Shown here: piece after piece, positions 9,644 through 18,222 of the stretch
Numbering within the stretch: position 1 is the first letter of the stretch
How the letters are laid out: every line of letters starts with the position of its first letter
Program-made: the position numbers and the translations under genes
Assembly: GCA_031274285.1 (NCBI GenBank)
Contig: JAISQJ010000096.1
Coordinates: 1 to 33,034 of the forward strand
Length of the DNA: 33,034 bases
From: Treponema sp.
GTDB taxonomy: Bacteria; Spirochaetota; Spirochaetia; Treponematales; Breznakiellaceae
Direction of reading: 5' to 3'
The notes under the pieces: generated by a model
Database searches by the model: none
Told to the model about the DNA's origin: nothing
What the model saw: only the letters and a program-made list of their open reading frames with translations

Positions 9644-10657
9644 ATGAATAGCACATTAGCCAGTCTGGTTCGAATCGGAATCTTTTATGACGGATATTAT
9701 TTTTACAAAGTAAGTAACTATTATAAATATGAACATCCGAAAAAAGCGCGGATAAGCATTTCCGGGCTCCACGATTTTATACGGAACGAAGCCTCCGTTA
9801 TCACCGGCGCCGATTTTAAGCAATGCCAGATTGTGGATGCCCATTACTTCAAGGGCCGGTCTTCCGCCCGGGAAATGGGCGAAAAGGTGCAGAGCGAGCG
9901 GATATTCGAGGATATTCTGATGCGGGAGAATATTATAACCCACTACCTGCCCCTGCGGAACGGGCCGAATAACACCCTCCAGGAAAAGGGCATTGACGTG
10001 TGGCTTGCCCTTGAAGCCTACGAGATGACCATGTACAAGCATTTTGACATTATTGCCCTGGTGGTCTGCGACGGGGATTATGTTCCCCTGGTGCGGAAGC
10101 TTAACACCCTGGGGGCCCATGTGATGCTGATTAGCTGGGATTTTGATTATTACAGTGAAAGCGGGAGGCTGGAAACCACCCGTACTTCCCAGCAGCTATT
10201 GGAAGAGGTGTACCATCCGGTATGCATGACGCAGATCATCGAAAACAGGCAACGGGATGAATTTGTTAAGAAACTCTTTGTCATGGACCGGGAGCATTAT
10301 ATTTCTGTCGGCGATATTGTGGGCAATAAGCATCTTACCGATACGGTTTCCGCGGCCGCCGGCGCCGAGGATGCCTGCTATTCGACAATACTCAACCTGA
10401 AAGAGGGCTACGGTTTTATCGAAGACCGGAGCTGCAATAATATATTTTTCCATTTCAGCACGGTGGAGAACGCCGATTTTAACGATCTAAAGCCGGGAAT
10501 GAAAGTTAAATACTACCGGGAAGAGGATGAAGAAAAGTCGAAGGCCGCATCGGCGCCCCGCTACCGGGCAACCAAGGTGTTCCTTACCGCCGAAGCCGAT
10601 TCCCGTACCATCGAAGCCGATTCCCTAAACGGGTATAAGAATATAGGCAAATCCTAA
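9644..10657 (+). CDS. NYN-domain (LabA/PIN-like) putative ribonuclease fused to a C-terminal cold-shock domain
   Basis: NYN: RIGIFYDGYYFY, IDVWLALEAYEMTMYKHFDIIALVVCDGDYVPLVRKLNTLGAHVML. CSD: STILNLKEGYGFIEDRSCNNIFFHFSTVENADFNDLKPGMKVKYY. Start MNSTLA at 9644 preferred. Confidence 0.85.
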   Translation: MNSTLASLVRIGIFYDGYYFYKVSNYYKYEHPKKARISISGLHDFIRNEASVITGADFKQCQIVDAHYFKGRSSAREMGEKVQSERIFEDILMRENIITHYLPLRNGPNNTLQEKGIDVWLALEAYEMTMYKHFDIIALVVCDGDYVPLVRKLNTLGAHVMLISWDFDYYSESGRLETTRTSQQLLEEVYHPVCMTQIIENRQRDEFVKKLFVMDREHYISVGDIVGNKHLTDTVSAAAGAEDACYSTILNLKEGYGFIEDRSCNNIFFHFSTVENADFNDLKPGMKVKYYREEDEEKSKAASAPRYRATKVFLTAEADSRTIEADSLNGYKNIGKS

Positions 10658-10686
10658 ATCCCCCTGCGGGGCCCGCAGGGGGGATT
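10658..10686. terminator. Perfect hairpin between convergent genes (bidirectional terminator candidate)
   Basis: aatccccctgcggg/gcccgcagggggatt-type inverted repeat right after the NYN-CSD stop. Confidence 0.6.
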
Positions 10687-10694
10687 CTTCAGGC

Positions 10695-11420
10695 TTAGGA
10701 CCTGCCTTCCTCGACGCTATTGTAGGCCGCCCGTTTCATGGCTTCTTCCACACTGGTCCGGAGTTCTTCCTGGTCCTTTGTTTTGACGGGAATGTTGATC
10801 ATGGCCCGGGCGATCTGTTCGCTCAGGGTCTGCTCCGGGATCGAGTAGAGTACATAATAGTAATACTGTTCGCTCTCTGTTTTCTTTCCCCGGTCGATGG
10901 TGCGCAGCTTAACCCAGTATTCCTTTTCCTTGGCAAGGCCGTTAATTTCGACACGGGAGAAGGTGGCTACCACCTCTTCCACAAAGCTTCTGTTCTCCGC
11001 AGTGTTTTTGTCCCCAAGCTGTTCGCCGCCGAAATTTGCCTCCACATAGTTGCTGATCCGCCGGGCCACCGAAGCCTGAACATTAAAATTGTTTACCAGG
11101 GAACGGAGGAGTTCCAGATTCTGACCGACCCCGTAGTCAACAATAGCGATTTTGCCCTCGAAGCCCGGAAGATTCTGCAGGGATTCCGCATCAAAATCTA
11201 TGGCCGACTGCACCCAGGCGGGAATTTCCGACCCGGTTACCGCACCCTGGTAATCCACCCGGACCCGCTCAATATTACCGGCGATCTTCGGCGCGTCGCC
11301 GGCGGTTCCCTCGATGGTACCCGTGGGGGCGTCATTTTTTGCTGAAGAACTGGCGCAGGCGGCCAGGACCGACAGGATACCCAGAATCCCTAACATACGG
11401 ATTACATCCCTTACTTTCAT
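10695..11420 (-). CDS. Putative lipoprotein
   Basis: MKVRDVIRMLGILGILSVLAACASSS lipobox. Confidence 0.75.
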   Translation of the reverse strand: MKVRDVIRMLGILGILSVLAACASSSAKNDAPTGTIEGTAGDAPKIAGNIERVRVDYQGAVTGSEIPAWVQSAIDFDAESLQNLPGFEGKIAIVDYGVGQNLELLRSLVNNFNVQASVARRISNYVEANFGGEQLGDKNTAENRSFVEEVVATFSRVEINGLAKEKEYWVKLRTIDRGKKTESEQYYYYVLYSIPEQTLSEQIARAMINIPVKTKDQEELRTSVEEAMKRAAYNSVEEGRS

Positions 11421-11496
11421 CTTGCACTCCTTAAACTAGGGTCCGGAATACGGAATTCCGGGCCCGCAAAAGCTAAAACAAACTACCGCCGCGGCG

Positions 11497-12138
11497 TTAC
11501 AGTTTGTTTCTCCGGGAACTAACAAAGCGGATAAAATCGTTGATATTTTTAACCGCGATGCGATTCGCGTGTATTTCGATGCGCCGCTGGGAAACAAAAC
11601 GGCTCAGTATCTCCCCGGCTTCCTTGACCCCCATCCCCGCCCATTGGGCAATGTTATCCACGGTGGCTTCAAATTCCCGCCTTTCCGTGGTTTTGTCAAT
11701 ATTAGGCTGGGTTTCGTCGAACGTCAAAAATACATCGGCGATCTTGGCCTGGGGGTCATCCAGCACCAGAGTCATAAAGCGCCGTTTGGCGTCGTAGATC
11801 CGCTTGCAGAACATCCTTAGGAGCCGCAGGGCAATTTGGGGATTACCCAGCAGGAGAACCTCGAAATTCCTGGCGTTGAATTCCAGCACCTTTACCTCGT
11901 CCACGGCGATGGCGGTGGCGGATCGGGGGGAATTTTCCAATATCGCCATTTCGCCGAACATATCCGAAGGCCCTATAATATCCAGGGTCTTTTCTATCTC
12001 GCCCATGATCTTGACCAGGTGCACCCGGCCGGACTGGATCAAATAAAAGTTGTCCCCCGGCTCAAATTCGGAAAAAATAATGGTACCCGGCTTAAAGGTT
12101 TTCGCGAAGCGTCCAAAGGATTCCATCCCGCCAGCCAT
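11497..12138 (-). CDS. Cyclic-nucleotide-binding-domain protein, Crp/Fnr-like
   Basis: GTIIFSEFEPGDNFYLIQSGRVHLVKI, DMFGEMAILENSPRSATAIA; C-terminal winged-helix-like segment. Confidence 0.85.
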   Translation of the reverse strand: MAGGMESFGRFAKTFKPGTIIFSEFEPGDNFYLIQSGRVHLVKIMGEIEKTLDIIGPSDMFGEMAILENSPRSATAIAVDEVKVLEFNARNFEVLLLGNPQIALRLLRMFCKRIYDAKRRFMTLVLDDPQAKIADVFLTFDETQPNIDKTTERREFEATVDNIAQWAGMGVKEAGEILSRFVSQRRIEIHANRIAVKNINDFIRFVSSRRNKL

Positions 12139-13098
12139 CTAAACCCCCAGCCCCTCCAGGGCGCGTTTTGTCTTTACCGTGACCCCGTCCCCCTCCTGGG
12201 CGGCCATGGTCAGCACTTTCCTGTAAAAGGCCAGGGCCTGTTCCTTTTTTCCCAGCCGTTCATTGGACTGGCCGATAAAAAACACCACCTCCCGCAGATC
12301 CGGGTGCCGGGGATATCGGCTTAACATGCCGGTGAAATACTGGATACATTCCTCGAATTTGTTGAGGGTATAGAGGCAGCGGCCGATTTCCAGCGCGCTT
12401 TTGGCGGCCCATTCGGTTTCCGCTCCAGCGGCGGCGATTTGTTTAAACAGGGCATAGGCCTGCTGATACTTCTCCTGGGACACCAGGTTGAGGGCCTTGT
12501 AGTAGAGGGCCTGGAGATCCGTCTGGCCGAAGGCCGTCTCGTTTTTTTCGCCCTCGTTCCCGCCGACGGTCAGGGAACGCTCCGCCAGCTCCAGGTTTGC
12601 TTCCGCCGCGGTTATGTTCTTCCCCGAAGGGTAGTAGGTCAGGTAGCGGCTAAAGACGTATCTGGCGTGGTCAAACCGTTTCCGTTTGAGATAATACTCC
12701 CCCAGGCTGAAGAGTCCCGCCTCGGGGTTCTGCTCGTCGGATTTTAGCAGGATGGACAACTGGCGGTGGACCCGCCTCAACTGGGTGGAAAAGACGGTGA
12801 GCATCTTCATGACGATCCGGGTGTTGGCCATGGCGAAGTTTTCAAACTCCGGGATCGTAAAGGCCATGACCGTGGACTCCTTAAGGGCCACGGCATTTTC
12901 CTCCCGGGCATAGCGGCCCAGGGCGGACTTGACCCCGAAAAATTCCCCCTGCTGGACCATGTCGTGCATGTCGTTCCCGGATTCCATGTCCTGGTAGACC
13001 AGGTTCACCATGCCGTTTTGGAGGATGAATACCCGCTCCGCCGGATCTCCCTTGAAGTAAATCACCGCCCCCGCTCGAAATTGAAGGGTCTTTGGCAT
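12139..13098 (-). CDS. Cyclic-nucleotide-binding domain + TPR protein
   Basis: FRAGAVIYFKGDPAERVFILQNGMVNLVYQ; C-terminal TPR-like repeats. Abuts the Crp-like gene. Confidence 0.82.
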   Translation of the reverse strand: MPKTLQFRAGAVIYFKGDPAERVFILQNGMVNLVYQDMESGNDMHDMVQQGEFFGVKSALGRYAREENAVALKESTVMAFTIPEFENFAMANTRIVMKMLTVFSTQLRRVHRQLSILLKSDEQNPEAGLFSLGEYYLKRKRFDHARYVFSRYLTYYPSGKNITAAEANLELAERSLTVGGNEGEKNETAFGQTDLQALYYKALNLVSQEKYQQAYALFKQIAAAGAETEWAAKSALEIGRCLYTLNKFEECIQYFTGMLSRYPRHPDLREVVFFIGQSNERLGKKEQALAFYRKVLTMAAQEGDGVTVKTKRALEGLGV

Positions 13099-14348
13099 TA
13101 GGGCCTCCCTTTCCCTTCCGGCTCAAAGGGCAGGTATTCCAGGACCTTGTTGAAACCCAGTTTCCGCCGGACCTCCCGGTAGAGGGCGCCGGGGTCCCCG
13201 GCCACGAACATGGTACGGCTGCCCACCACCACCCGGCCGCAGGAGGCTTCCGCCAGGGCCAGGAAACGCTCTTCCCCATAAATGGCCCTGCCGGCCACCA
13301 CCACCAGTTCGATGTCCTGGGGCCGGGCTTCAAGCAGATTCTCAAAGGGATCATCCCGGCGGGCCTTGATCAGCATCAGGTCCGCCAGCTTCCCCGGATC
13401 CAGGACGCCGGTCCTGCCCGCTATGCGCAGGGCCCTGGCGGCGTTCAGCGTTACCATCTTGAAAAGGGTCCTGGCGGGGAGTTCCTCGCCATAGAGCCGG
13501 CGGTACAGATTCCGGGCATAGCGCAGTTCCTCCAGCAGGTTGACGGACCCGGTGGCCGAAGAATCGGTCCCCAGGCTCAGGTTGATCCCCGCCTTGAGCA
13601 TCTTTCGGACCTTGGCGCTTACATTGAACATCCGCATGTTGGAGGCGGGACACCAGCATACGCTGGCCCCGGCGCCGGCGATCTTCCTGATATCCCGGTC
13701 GGACAGGGCGATGCAGTGTACCAGGAGACAGTGATCGTCCAGGGCCTTATGCTTTTCCAGCCGCTCCACCGCCCCCATGCATATATCGTCAAAACCCTCC
13801 GCCAGATGGGTAACAAAGGGCCAGTTCTTTTTTAGGGCCCTGCGGTGCTCAACGCCGATTCCGGCGCCCCATTTCAGATCGTTCGGCGCAGCCTCGTGGG
13901 AAAGGGTATACTCGGCCACAGCCCGTACCGGGAGCAGGGGCAGGAATTCCCGGTTGATCTCGTGGGGAAAGTGGTCGATTACCGTGGCCACCCCGGAAAA
14001 AAGGTTCTTGTAGCCGCTTAGGCGGTAAAGCTCCTCCCTGGAAAGCCGGGATCGCTCAACAAAGGTGGGAGAAGCCTTCAGGTCCCCGTCCCAGGGCTGC
14101 CAGGTAAGGTAGAAGTTCCCCCTTTTTGGGCCCACCGCGGGCAGGTAGTTCCCCTGCAGATGGTCATGGGAGTTGATAAGCGCGGGATAGATGTAGGATC
14201 GGCCCCGGAGGTCCAGGGAGACTTTCCGCCCCCCGTTCATGGTGTTCCTGGGAACGATTCGACCGTCCAGGACATTGAGTTCCCCAAGCCGGCAGGGGCG
14301 GTTGAGGGAAACAACAATTCCATTTTTCAACGAGAACACCGTTACCAT
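13098..14348 (-). CDS. Amidohydrolase / chlorohydrolase-like metal-dependent hydrolase
   Basis: YIYPALINSHDHLQGNYLP, LLVHCIALSDRDI, SLGTDSSATGSVNLLEEL, PGKLADLMLI. Confidence 0.85.
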   Translation of the reverse strand: MVTVFSLKNGIVVSLNRPCRLGELNVLDGRIVPRNTMNGGRKVSLDLRGRSYIYPALINSHDHLQGNYLPAVGPKRGNFYLTWQPWDGDLKASPTFVERSRLSREELYRLSGYKNLFSGVATVIDHFPHEINREFLPLLPVRAVAEYTLSHEAAPNDLKWGAGIGVEHRRALKKNWPFVTHLAEGFDDICMGAVERLEKHKALDDHCLLVHCIALSDRDIRKIAGAGASVCWCPASNMRMFNVSAKVRKMLKAGINLSLGTDSSATGSVNLLEELRYARNLYRRLYGEELPARTLFKMVTLNAARALRIAGRTGVLDPGKLADLMLIKARRDDPFENLLEARPQDIELVVVAGRAIYGEERFLALAEASCGRVVVGSRTMFVAGDPGALYREVRRKLGFNKVLEYLPFEPEGKGRP

Positions 14349-14377
14349 TCCTTAATTTTAGGCCCATACTGGCTGTT

Positions 14378-15244
14378 ATGATAGACCTGCATACCCACTC
14401 AACCGCCTCGGACGGCAGTCTAAGCCCGGAAGCGCTCATGCGGGAAGCGGCTCAGGCCGGAATCTCCGCCATCGCCCTTACGGATCATGATAGCATTAAG
14501 GGTTTGGACTATGCAAGAAACGAGGCCGGGCGGCAGGGAATCCGCCTTATTCCGGGGATCGAGATCGAAATAAACTACCCCGGACCGGGCCATTTCCACC
14601 TCCTGGGTCTGGGGATCAGGGCGCCCAGTCCCGGCTTTGTGGAGGCCGTGGAGGGGCTTTCCCTGCTGCGGGAGGAGCGGAACCTGAAGATTCTGGCCCT
14701 TATGCGGGACCTGGGCATAGAGGCCGGCATGGAGGAATTGAGGGACCTGGCCCGGGGCGAAGCCCGGACTTCAACGGGCCCCGGCCCCTCGGTGGGCCGT
14801 CCCCACTTCGCGGCCCTGCTGGTGAAGCGGGGCATGGTGAAAAACCAGGACCTGGCCTTTGCCCGCTACCTGGGTCCGGGGAAACCCCTCTACGTCCCCA
14901 AGCCGGGGCTGGATTTTGACCGGGCCCAGGCCCTGGTCCGGGAATCTCTGGGCCTGCCGGTGCTGGCCCACCCCCTGTCCCTCTACCTGTCCTGGAGCCG
15001 GCTCCGCTCCTTTCTGGCTGCCCTGAAAGACCGGGGCCTTGGGGGTCTGGAAGCCTGGCACCCCGCGGCAAAGGTGCGGGACTGCCGCCGCCTGGAAGGG
15101 ATGGCCCGTGAACTGGGGCTCCGGGTCACCGCGGGCAGCGACTTCCACAGCGGGGACCAGGGCGGACGCCGACTGGGCCGCAGCGGCGGGGGCCGGAAGA
15201 TTGAGGACGCGGTGCTGGAAGCCATACCGGAGCTTTTAGACTAG
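14378..15244 (+). CDS. PHP-domain phosphoesterase (YciV/RnaAM-like)
   Basis: MIDLHTHSTASDGSLSPEALMREA, IALTDHDSIKGL, GIEIEINY, TAGSDFHSGD. Confidence 0.9.
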   Translation: MIDLHTHSTASDGSLSPEALMREAAQAGISAIALTDHDSIKGLDYARNEAGRQGIRLIPGIEIEINYPGPGHFHLLGLGIRAPSPGFVEAVEGLSLLREERNLKILALMRDLGIEAGMEELRDLARGEARTSTGPGPSVGRPHFAALLVKRGMVKNQDLAFARYLGPGKPLYVPKPGLDFDRAQALVRESLGLPVLAHPLSLYLSWSRLRSFLAALKDRGLGGLEAWHPAAKVRDCRRLEGMARELGLRVTAGSDFHSGDQGGRRLGRSGGGRKIEDAVLEAIPELLD

Positions 15245-15291
15245 AAATACAGGGCCTTTCATACTGACACGGTCAGGGCGGTGCGCGGCTC

Positions 15292-16944
15292 CTAATCCAG
15301 GCCCTCGGCCAGGATGTCGTAGGGATCGTCCCCCCGGCGGCGGTGTTCCACCGCTTCCAGCACCTGGTCCGTATCAAGGGTATCCCGGCCTTCCAGATCG
15401 GCGATGGTTCGGGCCAGGCGGAGGATGCCATGGTAGGCCCGGCCCGAAAGGGCAAGCTTGGATACCGCGGTTTTCAGGGCCTCCTCCCCCCGGCCGGAGA
15501 GGGGGCAGCAGCGTTCCAGGAGTTCCGGGGGAATCCTGGCGTTGCGGCGGGGTTGTTCCGGGCCTCCGGCCGGCCCCCGGGGACCTTCCCCGGAATCTCC
15601 CTCCCGGAACCGGGGGAACAGCTTTGCCAGCCTGAGGCGCTGTACCTCCACGGCCCGGCGCACCCGCTGCGCGATGGCGGCGCTGGTCTCCCCCGGGGGG
15701 CCCGTTAGGGCTCCCAGTTTGGGAGGGATCACCGGGACCCGGAGTTCAATCCGGTCCAGCAGGGCCGAGCCGAAGCGGCGCCAGTAACGGTTTACCTCCT
15801 CAGGGCTGCAGAAGCAGCTGAGGGCCCTGTCCGCAATGTCCGCCCCCCTCATCCCCAGCCGGCCGCAGGGGCAGGGGTTGGCCGCCAGGATCAGTTGAAA
15901 GGCCGCGGGCAGCCTAACCGAGGACCCCGCACGGGAGATGGTGATCACCTGATCCTCCAGGGGTTCCCGCAGGGCCTGGAGTACGTTGGAACGGAATTCC
16001 GGGGCCTCGTCCATGAAAAGAACCCCAAAATGGGCCAGGCTTATTTCTCCGGGCCGTACCGACCGGCCGCCGCCCAGGATGCCTTCGGCGCTGGCGGAGT
16101 GGTGGGGGGAGCGGAAGGGCGGCCGGCTGATAAGATCAAAGCCTGCCCCCTCGGGCATACCTTCAAAAAGACCGGCCAGACTCCAGAGTCTGGTTACCTC
16201 CACCGCCTCGTTGCTGCTTAGGGGGGCCATGATGGTGGGCATGCGCCGGGCCAGCATGGTCTTGCCGGCCCCCGGCGGGCCGAAGACCAGGAGGTTGTGG
16301 CCCCCGGCCGCGGCTATCTCCAGGGCCCGCTTGTACCGTTCCTGGCCCCGCACATCGGAAAAATCCCCGGCCGCCGGGGCCGGGCCGACTTCCGGGCCGG
16401 GGGCTTCCATGACCGGCAGGGTCCCGGTTTCCGCCCGGACCACCAGGGCATGCAGGGCTTCCCGCAGGGTACCCGCCGCGGCTACCCGGATCAGGGGCCG
16501 CTCCCGGGCCAGGATCATGGCCTCCCGGGCGTTCTCCCGGGGCACCACAAAGTCCCGGATTCCCTCGCCGATCCCCGCGGCCACCGCGGCCAGTACCCCG
16601 CGCACGGGCCGGACCTTGCCGGAAAGTTCCAGTTCCCCCAGGACCATGAGGGCTTCCGCCTGGGGCGCCAGGCCCGCGGCGGACATCACCGCCAGGGCGA
16701 TGGGCAGATCCAGGGCGGCCCCCTCCTTCCGCAGCCCCGCGGGGGCCAGGTTGATGAGCACCCTGTCCAGGGGGAACTGGTAGCCCGAATTGCGGAACCC
16801 CGCCCTCACCCGTTCCCTGGCCTCCCGGACCGCCCCTTCCGCAAGGCCGGTAATGTCAATACCCGGAATACCCCGGCGTATGTCCACCTCCACCCTGATA
16901 ACCACCCCCGCCGCTCCAAAGGGGGCATAGCTGAATACCTGCAT
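15292..16944 (-). CDS. comM: ComM/YifB-family Mg-chelatase-like AAA ATPase
   Basis: VEVDIRRGIPGIDITGLAEGAVREARERVRAGFRNSGYQFP; GPPGAGKTMLARRMPTIMAPL; HHSASAEGILGGG; ANPCPCG. Confidence 0.93.
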   Translation of the reverse strand: MQVFSYAPFGAAGVVIRVEVDIRRGIPGIDITGLAEGAVREARERVRAGFRNSGYQFPLDRVLINLAPAGLRKEGAALDLPIALAVMSAAGLAPQAEALMVLGELELSGKVRPVRGVLAAVAAGIGEGIRDFVVPRENAREAMILARERPLIRVAAAGTLREALHALVVRAETGTLPVMEAPGPEVGPAPAAGDFSDVRGQERYKRALEIAAAGGHNLLVFGPPGAGKTMLARRMPTIMAPLSSNEAVEVTRLWSLAGLFEGMPEGAGFDLISRPPFRSPHHSASAEGILGGGRSVRPGEISLAHFGVLFMDEAPEFRSNVLQALREPLEDQVITISRAGSSVRLPAAFQLILAANPCPCGRLGMRGADIADRALSCFCSPEEVNRYWRRFGSALLDRIELRVPVIPPKLGALTGPPGETSAAIAQRVRRAVEVQRLRLAKLFPRFREGDSGEGPRGPAGGPEQPRRNARIPPELLERCCPLSGRGEEALKTAVSKLALSGRAYHGILRLARTIADLEGRDTLDTDQVLEAVEHRRRGDDPYDILAEGLD

Positions 16945-17199
16945 GGCTGACTCCTCACCCTATATAGGGCGCGAACCGGCGAAACGCTTTAGTCTTTTGG
17001 AAAAAATTTGGAAAAAATGAAAAAAATTGAGGTCGGCGCGGCGCCGGCAGGCCGCCCTGCGGCAGGGCGGCGGGCGCTAAACTTGCTTCAAAGCCGGCGA
17101 TGTGGTATCGTTATAGGTATGAATGGGGGGAACCATGGTAACCTTAACCTGGCGCGGGAACATGCCTGCGCCGTATAGCCGAACAGGGAACGAAGTTTC

Positions 17200-17556
17200 A
17201 TGACGGTAGCCGATGCTGTTGATCTCCTGGAAGGGCAGTTCTACGCGGGCAAGGAAAAAGCCGGCCTGGAGATCCTTTCCGCCTGCGGGGCGGACTTGAT
17301 GAGCGATGTGATGGCCTTTGTGAAGGATCGGGTGTTGCTGCTCACCGGCCTGGTGAACCCCCAGGTCATCCGTACCGCGGAGCTTCTGGACATACGGAGC
17401 ATCATCTTTGTCCGGGGGAAAAGCCCCAGCAGGGATATGATCGACATGGCCGAGGACGCCGGCATCATCCTGGGGGGTACCAAGCTCCCCATGTTCCTTG
17501 CCTGCGGCAAACTCTACGAGGCAGGCCTTAAAACCGGCGGTACCCGCCGTATCTAG
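17200..17556 (+). CDS. DRTGG-domain protein
   Basis: Start MTVADAVDLLEGQFYAGKEKAGLEI; SDVMAFVKDRVLLLTGLVNPQVIRTAELLDIRSIIFVRGKSP; LPMFLACGKLYEAGL. Confidence 0.7.
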   Translation: MTVADAVDLLEGQFYAGKEKAGLEILSACGADLMSDVMAFVKDRVLLLTGLVNPQVIRTAELLDIRSIIFVRGKSPSRDMIDMAEDAGIILGGTKLPMFLACGKLYEAGLKTGGTRRI

Positions 17557-17587
17557 CCCTATTCCCCTTTCCAAACAGGCCCTGCGC

Positions 17588-18145
17588 ATGCGGGTAACAA
17601 CCCGCCTTGCCGCCATGAGCGGGGATTATTTTGCCGCCCAGGGGGCGGCCGCCGCGGCTCTGCTGGAGGACAGCACCTGGTGGGAAGGGTATGAGACCCT
17701 GTTCATCTTCCTCTCCATGGCCCAGGAGATTGATACCCGGCCCCTTCTGGAATCGGCCCTGGCCGCGGGGAAGCGGGTCTTTGCCCCCCGTCTGGCCGCC
17801 GGCGGGATGAGCTTCCGCCGGGTCTATTCCTCCGCGGGCCCCTGGGAAAGGGGGTCCCTGGGGGTTCGGGAACCGGGGGAAACGGCGGAAGCGGCCGGCG
17901 CCGGGGATTTTCCCGCCCTGCTCATCGTTCCCGGTCTGGCCTTTGACCGGGAAGGCCGCCGCCTGGGCAGGGGTAGGGGCTTCTATGACCGTTTCCTGGC
18001 GGAACTGGATGACCGGGGCCGGCCTTTCCGGGCCGCCGGCTTCTGTACCGCCTGCCAGCTTGTGGAAGAGGTCCCGGTAGACCGCCGGGACCGAAGGGTA
18101 GACGGCATCTGCACGGGTGAAGGGCTGATCCTTCTGAGCGGCTAA
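17588..18145 (+). CDS. 5-formyltetrahydrofolate cyclo-ligase
   Basis: PALLIVPGLAFDREGRRLGRGRGFYDRFLAEL signature. Start uncertain; the family's N-terminal KQALR motif lies just upstream of the Met at 17588. Confidence 0.82.
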   Translation: MRVTTRLAAMSGDYFAAQGAAAAALLEDSTWWEGYETLFIFLSMAQEIDTRPLLESALAAGKRVFAPRLAAGGMSFRRVYSSAGPWERGSLGVREPGETAEAAGAGDFPALLIVPGLAFDREGRRLGRGRGFYDRFLAELDDRGRPFRAAGFCTACQLVEEVPVDRRDRRVDGICTGEGLILLSG

Positions 18146-18163
18146 AGCAGCCTGCGGGGGCAA

Positions 18164-18195
18164 ATTGTCAACATTTTTTTTATTTTGTTGACAAT
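18164..18195. promoter_or_regulatory. Inverted repeat ATTGTCAACA-N12-TGTTGACAAT, candidate GntR operator
   Basis: Perfect 10-bp arms; right arm contains the TTGACA of the gntR promoter. Confidence 0.6.
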
Positions 18196-18216
18196 AAGAC
18201 CGGCTCATGCTTAAAT
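18188..18216 (+). promoter_or_regulatory. Sigma70-like promoter for the GntR gene
   Basis: TTGACA (18188-18193), 17 nt, TTAAAT (18211-18216). Confidence 0.6.
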
Positions 18217-18222
18217 CAACGT

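Noticed and set aside
9661-9681. tRNA T-arm-like string tggttcgaatcgga
   Set aside because: Lies inside the NYN coding sequence (LVRIGIF) with no acceptor, D-arm or anticodon arm around it.
16958-16969. Palindrome CCCTATATAGGG upstream of comM
   Set aside because: Short, may simply contain a -10-like TATATA; no paired -35 and no second copy seen.
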